DNA from: Parasponia andersonii
Lineage: Eukaryota; Streptophyta; Magnoliopsida; Rosales; Cannabaceae
Length of the DNA stretch: 64,000 nt
Assembly: GCA_002914805.1 (NCBI GenBank)
Contig: JXTB01000047.1
Location: 11,168-75,167, forward strand
Direction of reading: 5' to 3'
Part shown: one piece after another, positions 59,098-64,000 of the stretch
Position numbering within the stretch: the stretch's first letter is position 1
Layout: each line of letters begins with the position of its first letter
Notes under the pieces: generated by a model
What the model was told of the DNA's origin: nothing
What the model saw: the letters and a program-made list of their open reading frames with translations, nothing else
Databases searched by the model: none
Position numbers and translations under genes: made by a program

Positions 59098-59618
59098 NNN
59101 NNNNNNNNNNNNNNNNNNNNNNNNNNNNNNNNNNNNNNNNNNNNNNNNNNNNNNNNNNNNNNNNNNNNNNNNNNNNNNNNNNNNNNNNNNNNNNNNNNNN
59201 NNNNNNNNNNNNNNNNNNNNNNNNNNNNNNNNNNNNNNNNNNNNNNNNNNNNNNNNNNNNNNNNNNNNNNNNNNNNNNNNNNNNNNNNNNNNNNNNNNNN
59301 NNNNNNNNNNNNNNNNNNNNNNNNNNNNNNNNNNNNNNNNNNNNNNNNNNNNNNNNNNNNNNNNNNNNNNNNNNNNNNNNNNNNNNNNNNNNNNNNNNNN
59401 NNNNNNNNNNNNNNNNNNNNNNNNNNNNNNNNNNNNNNNNNNNNNNNNNNNNNNNNNNNNNNNNNNNNNNNNNNNNNNNNNNNNNNNNNNNNNNNNNNNN
59501 NNNNNNNNNNNNNNNNNNNNNNNNNNNNNNNNNNNNNNNNNNNNNNNNNNNNNNNNNNNNNNNNNNNNNNNNNNNNNNNNNNNNNNNNNNNNNNNNNNNN
59601 NNNNNNNNNNNNNNNNNN
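59098..59618. other. Assembly gap (521 N)
   Basis: Undetermined bases. The open frames that appear to cross it consist mainly of unknown residues and are not genes. Confidence 0.99.
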
Positions 59619-60057
59619 ATAACCTAAAAAATTGAAATAAAAAACAACATGCAAAGAAGAGAGGCTTGGAAAAAAAGATAGGAAAACAGGCAATGCAAAG
59701 AAGAGAGAGTAAATAACAAATCGGGAAGATCAAACAATAAAGAGAAGAAGAAAGAGAAAACATTAAATTGAGAAGACCAAACAATAACGAGAAACTGTTT
59801 CCAGCCTAAGAATCCAAAGAGCCAACCTATTTGAAATGACAAAAAAACCAAAAAACATCTCTAAATCAAGACCAAAATAAAAGGCATCATCGTCAATTCA
59901 TGCAAATAACCGTAAAACCCACCATCCAATCCCTCAAACAAAGCAAATATATAGGGCAAAAGGGGAAAAAAGAGTTATTGTTTCTTCTACAGTGTTTTTT
60001 TTCCCTCAACTTTTGATATATATAATAATAGGGTTCTTTACAAAATATATTATAGTG
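59619..60057. other. Purine-rich spacer, nothing recognised
   Basis: A/G-rich on the plus strand with 'gaagagag' words; no coding similarity. Confidence 0.5.
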
Positions 60058-60249
60058 AATTTTAGGAAATACACTCCTCTTAATAACTTTTTGATGAGTA
60101 CATCATTTTAAGTTTTAAATTATTTTAAATATAAAAATACCCCTAACACTTATCTCGTCAAGAGTCCACATTCTAACTAGACAATGAAAGTTAAGTTGCT
60201 AGACACATTATCTGGTACCTCTTGACACCATTTTCTAATGTAAAACTCG

Positions 60250-60293
<44 letters not shown>

Positions 60294-60603
60294 TTTTCTT
60301 TTCTTTCTAGTTGCTAGACATTTTGCCTAATGCCACTCGACACCCTGACCAATGCGGTTTGACATTATGTCTAGCACTTTTAACATATTATTTAGTGCTA
60401 AATACTCAAATGTACTTTTTATTCTGTCAAGTTTCTAGACATATTGTCTAGCTCTCGACAACTCTTTCTAGAACTCCTGACTTAAGGGTATAGAAATCTT
60501 CTTATACATTAATTTTTTAAAAGGGATATATTTCATCTAAAAGCTATTAAAGGGTGTATTTTTAAAAACTCAATATTAAAGGAGTCTATTTTACCTAATT
60601 TTC
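60058..60603. mobile_element. Small non-autonomous TIR element with internal word repeats
   Basis: The left end 'aattttaggaaatacactcctcttaataacttttt' (from 60058) is an imperfect inverted repeat of the right end (to 60603), whose reverse complement reads 'aaattaggtaaaatagact', 'cctttaatattgag', 'ttttt'. Inside, 'gttgctagaca', 'ctcgacacc', 'tgtctagc' and 'gtttctagacatattgtctag' recur, with inverted pairs. The design resembles the MULE at 18.8-26.4 kb. No target duplication was identified. Confidence 0.6.
60254..60291. repeat. (AT)n microsatellite
   Basis: About 38 bp of alternating AT inside the small TIR element. Other (AT)n runs are at 37736-37757, 38994-39021 and 58336-58367. Confidence 0.95.
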
Positions 60604-61320
60604 CTGTAAGATATCTTGCCTTTGTATAACATTAGATTGTATTACGATTCAAAAAAATAAAAATAAAAAAATAAATAAGGGATAATATAAAAAAAAAAAC
60701 TATGCCTTTTAGCTTTTTATAAAAAAAATCTACTTATTATCACAAATATCATACAAAATCTTCTATGTGTGTTTTTTTTTTTTTATCAAATATCATACTG
60801 GATCCACATATAGTCAAAATTAAAGTCAAAATTGTTAATAACGAATGCTTGTAATTTTTGAAACCAGATAACAAAATTCAAAGGTTAACAGTAGTAGACT
60901 TTTTATGATATTATCCCAAATTAAAAGACATTAGATTGGATTGCCTTTTGATAAATTTGAGAATAATTATAAGATTATCTTAATATTTTTCGTGTAACAT
61001 CGAATTGGATTACGATAAATTTATCGAAATTTGAGAATAAATGATAGAGCTATCTTGATATTGAATTTTAGAAAGTACAGCACTTTTAATTTAATCTAAA
61101 TTATTTTAAAATATGGAGCTCTATCACACACTGTTCATTATTATCCCATTCAAATAATGTTAAAATAATCCAACTCAAATGGAATTATTAAAAAGAAGTG
61201 ATATGAGTTAATCCTTCATAAAGTAGAGTTATGTTCACGAAAGATATTTCTTATCTTAAAATCCAAATTATTATCAAGCATCGACATATTATTTCCTAAT
61301 CCCATATTTACATCGTCATC
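60604..61320. other. Spacer upstream of the wound-responsive gene, with a short direct duplication
   Basis: Two related stretches of ~60 bp ('attggatt..gataaatttgagaataa' and '.gatta/.agctatcttgatatt') occur at about 60925-60990 and 61003-61065. No coding sequence was recognised. Confidence 0.5.
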
Positions 61321-61475
61321 CATGACCCAACAAACAGACAAACTTGCCCGAGGAAACTATATCCATACCCGATCGTGTAATAACAATAGTTATCGGGAAC
61401 ACCAAAAAATCATAAAAGCAACCATCCATCCTACTAGGCAACTCGTTGTCCTTATCCAAATTATCCATTCACGTA

Positions 61476-61489
61476 TGGACACGTGTCCA
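61476..61489. promoter_or_regulatory. 14-bp perfect palindrome with G-box core
   Basis: TGGACACGTGTCCA is its own reverse complement and contains CACGTG. It lies about 90 bp upstream of the TATA box and 223 bp upstream of the ATG of the DUF3774 gene. G-boxes bind plant bHLH and bZIP factors, including those of jasmonate, light and abscisic-acid responses. Function here is inferred. Confidence 0.6.
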
Positions 61490-61578
61490 ACAAAGCCCGT
61501 ACGTAGGCCCCCACTGCCCCTTGTATCTTTGAGAACTCCGCTGTTAAAACTTAAAGCCCACTTGTTTCTATACTTTAA

Positions 61579-61586
61579 TATATAAA
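61579..61586 (+). promoter_or_regulatory. TATA box of the DUF3774 gene
   Basis: TATATAAA lies 126 bp before the ATG and predicts a transcription start near 61610 and a 5' UTR of about 100 bp. Confidence 0.65.
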
Positions 61587-61711
61587 CACAAGTTCAACCA
61601 GCCAAATCTTCGAAAACCATTTATTACATCAGAACGAAAAATTGTTTATCATATTCTTTCGATTGCATTCTCCAATTTTCTCAGTTTGATCTTTTAGAAA
61701 AACAAATATTG

Positions 61712-61978
61712 ATGAGCTTGAGGTACGCTAGCAGAGTATTGTACCAAGCTGGGAATCGGGTGGTGCAGGGAATGAAAGAACAGATCTCGAGGTGCGATTC
61801 GACGGTTAGGATCTCCTTGAGAGATTCTTCTTCCTCGAAGCAGACGAGGCTTTACACGGGATCTGTTGATTCGGGTTCTGCTTTTAACAAGGCTGCAAAG
61901 AACGATGTCGGACACTATAAGCAGGCTGAGGAGTCTCTTCGGACGGTCATGTATCTGAGCTGTTGGGGTCCTAATTGA
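61712..61978 (+). CDS. Wound-responsive family protein (DUF3774), 88 aa
   Basis: This is the only intact canonical gene in the window. The single-exon frame starts MSLRYASRVLYQAGNRVVQG and ends EESLRTVMYLSCWGPN, the signature C-terminus of the plant DUF3774 wound-responsive family (small proteins of about 70-100 residues). The N-terminal ~35 residues are basic and amphipathic, the middle is Ser/Thr-rich and the C-terminus is conserved. No signal peptide or membrane segment is obvious. An in-frame TTG precedes the ATG, but the ATG at 61712 is preferred because plant translation starts at AUG. Base composition is clearly more GC-rich than the flanks. The family was named for wound-induced transcripts; the molecular role is not established. 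Confidence 0.88.
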   Translation: MSLRYASRVLYQAGNRVVQGMKEQISRCDSTVRISLRDSSSSKQTRLYTGSVDSGSAFNKAAKNDVGHYKQAEESLRTVMYLSCWGPN

Positions 61979-62262
61979 GCAGTCTATATGTAAATCCAAT
62001 CAAATGCTAATATTTTGTAAAGTTTTTCTGTACATATATGTATTCCTTACTGGTTTGAAGATCAAAATAATCTCGATATCTGTATTTGTTGAGCAAAATA
62101 TTGCTACCTCAATAGATAGAAAATCAGTAAATCTTCTCTTATGGGTTCTTCACCAAATACCACAAAGCTAATAATAACAATATAAAACCCTCACCAAATA
62201 CCACAGTCCGAATAGTAGCAATATAAACCAAACCAACACAAACAATCAAGTAATAAATCCAT
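61979..62262. other. 3' flank of the DUF3774 gene
   Basis: AT-rich, probably containing the 3' UTR. A short duplicated phrase, 'ctcaccaaataccaca' with 'aatataaa', occurs at about 62145-62230. No gene. Confidence 0.5.
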
Positions 62263-63492
62263 GGGCTTAATGGCACTATCGATTATCAATTTATTACCAT
62301 TTTAGTTTTAGTGTATTGATCCTCAAAATATTTTTTTTTATAATATTTAAATACTAAATATTTTTCGTCGATTTAGTATATTTCATATTCTATTAAAATT
62401 CATTTGAACGTGAAAAGTGAAAAATTTTGTATTATGGATCTTAATTTTTTAATTATTTAATAATTTAGTTTTTTTTAATTATTTAACAATTTAGTCTTTT
62501 TTTCTTTTTTACTCGTAATTCTGATTAACAATATTTCATCTATCAATCTTTCAAAAAATTAAAATTCATATAGATATAAAACAAACAGGTTATTTAAAAA
62601 CCAAATTCAAAAAAAAAATATATATTAATAAACCTTACTTTATGTTAAACTATAGTAATTTTATAAACAAAATCAAACCATAATAAATTTATGAACAATA
62701 TATAATTATCTTACCACTTTAAAAAAAAAAATTCACATACATGTTTTTATACTAATCTAATTTGACTGAAAATTTACTATATCTATCAAATATTGATGTA
62801 ATTATGAATGGTTATTCTAACAAATTAATTAACTATTTGCACTAAATAAGCTTGAAAAATTTAATAGTTTTCTATTAATTATTACCATTTTTTTAAAAAA
62901 AATTCACATAAACACTTTTATACTAGTCAAATTTGACTGAAAATTTACTATATCCATTAAATGTTGATGTAATTATGAATGGTTATTCTAACAAATTAAT
63001 TAACTATTTGCACCAAATAAGCTTAAATTTTTTTTATAGTTTTCTATTAATTATTACCATTTTTTAAAAAAAAATTCACATAAACACTTTTATACTAGTC
63101 AAATTTGACTGAAAATTTTCTATACCCATTAAATATTCATGCAATTATAAATGGTTATTCTAAAAAATTAATTAATCATTTGCAGTAAATAAACCTGAAA
63201 AGTTTTATAGTTTTCTATTAAATGTTCATTTCTTTATTTTATTGTATATGTCAATCTTTTGAAAAATTAATTTTTTAAAATTTTAATTTTCCGAAAAATT
63301 GACAAATGCAATATTATCAATCGGAAATATGAATACAAAAAAAAAAAGCAAAAGGACCAAATTGTTAAATAATTAAAAATTCGAAATCAATGTTGCTAAA
63401 TTTCTATCATTCAAATGATTTTTTACAGAATCTTGAATGGAATATGACAAAAGGACCAATAGTGCCAAAAAGAGAAACGTTTAGTACTTAAA
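62263..63492. mobile_element. Foldback-like element, copy 1
   Basis: The left ~230 bp ('gggcttaatggcactatcg', 'attgatcctc', 'tttaattatttaataattta') and the right ~230 bp in reverse complement ('ggcactattggtcc', 'atattcc.ttcaagattct', 'tttaattatttaacaattt') are imperfect long inverted repeats. A 3 x 171 bp tandem array fills the middle. There is no coding capacity. Long TIRs without genes suggest a non-autonomous MULE- or foldback-type element. Confidence 0.65.
62712..63226. repeat. Tandem array, 3 x about 171 bp
   Basis: Units start near 62712, 62883 and 63055 with 'taccattttttaaaaaaaattcacata', then 'caaatttgactgaaaattt', 'gaatggttattctaa' and 'atagttttctattaa'. A related single unit appears at about 63860 in the second element copy. 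Confidence 0.9.
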
Positions 63493-64000
63493 GGGTTAAT
63501 GACACCGTTAATCCCCAACCTATTACAACTTTGGCATATTGGTCCTCAACCTATTTTTTATGGCATTTAAGTATTAAATATTTATTTTTTTGGACACATT
63601 GGTCCTTTTGGTATATTTCATCCAAGATTCTATTCAAATTTATCTGAATAAGAGAAATTTTACACCATCGATCTCGATTTTTTAATTATTTAATAATTTG
63701 GTCCCTAATTTTTGTTTTTTGTATTCAGAAAATAGAAATTCAAAAATGGATATAAAACAAACAATTCATTTAAAAGCTAAATTCAAAAAAAAAAACTATA
63801 CTAATAAACTTTAATTTATGTCAAACTATAGTAACTTTATAAACAAAAAATAATTATCTTACCACTTTTAAAACTAAAAAAAATTTCACATACACATTTT
63901 TACACTAATCAAATTTGATTGAAAATTTATTGTATTCATTAAATATTCATGTAATCATGAATGGTTGTTTGGGGTGTGATAATTTTTTATAATTAGTCAC
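63493..64000. mobile_element. Foldback-like element, copy 2, cut by the window edge
   Basis: It starts 'gggttaatgacaccgttaatcc' directly after copy 1 and repeats its left part in the same orientation ('ttggtcctcaacctatttttta', 'tttaattatttaataattt'), then the first array unit from 63860. The rest is outside the window. Confidence 0.7.

Noticed and set aside
59059..59784. Long frames crossing the 59098-59618 region
   Set aside because: They consist almost entirely of unknown residues from the N gap.

Overview
This window is nuclear DNA from a flowering plant, most likely a eudicot: very AT-rich, gene-poor and built almost entirely of nested transposable elements. The evidence is plant-type chromovirus gag-pol, a plant L1-type LINE, tRNA-derived SINEs, a plant RepHel Helitron with an RPA-like gene, a Mutator-like element (MULE) carrying a DUF1985-ULP1 gene, and one intact gene of a land-plant family (DUF3774, wound-responsive). 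The species cannot be named from the sequence. There are three stretches of N (32531-32546, 33677, 59098-59618).

Layout. 1-4750: a plus-strand Ty3/gypsy chromovirus (G1) cut by the left window edge. It has lost protease, RT and most of RNase H and appears to have inserted into the integrase of a minus-strand relative (G2, 4751-10521). 10.7-12.2 kb: a non-coding repeat. 12.2-18.5 kb: a dead LINE ending in oligo(A), split by a second non-coding repeat (16356-17633) with a 5-bp target duplication. 18.8-26.4 kb: a MULE with transposase remnants on the plus strand and a spliced DUF1985-ULP1 pseudogene on the minus strand, filled with short self-complementary repeats, including a 4 x 106 bp array, and hosting a two-headed SINE. 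29-52 kb: one degenerate minus-strand Helitron (Rep, helicase, RPA-like gene) cut into pieces by large later insertions. 32.8-58.9 kb: four copies of one long LTR (3.1-3.6 kb, one enlarged by nested insertions), each with its own 5-bp target duplication and no internal region, so all read as solo LTRs. 60.0-60.6 kb: a small TIR element. 61712-61978: the single intact gene, with a TATA box and a 14-bp palindromic G-box upstream. 62.3 kb to the end: a foldback-like element with a 3 x 171 bp array, followed directly by a second copy.

The coding remnants do not form a working pathway. Nearly all carry stops, many consistent with C-to-T decay, and the window is best read as a record of insertion, solo-LTR formation and decay. 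The least ordinary parts are the internal repeat architecture of the ULP1-carrying MULE, the reassembly of one Helitron across three target-site-bounded insertions, and the filled-site/empty-site pair around 55.3/45.45 kb. All gene calls are by eye from translated sequence; no database search was run.
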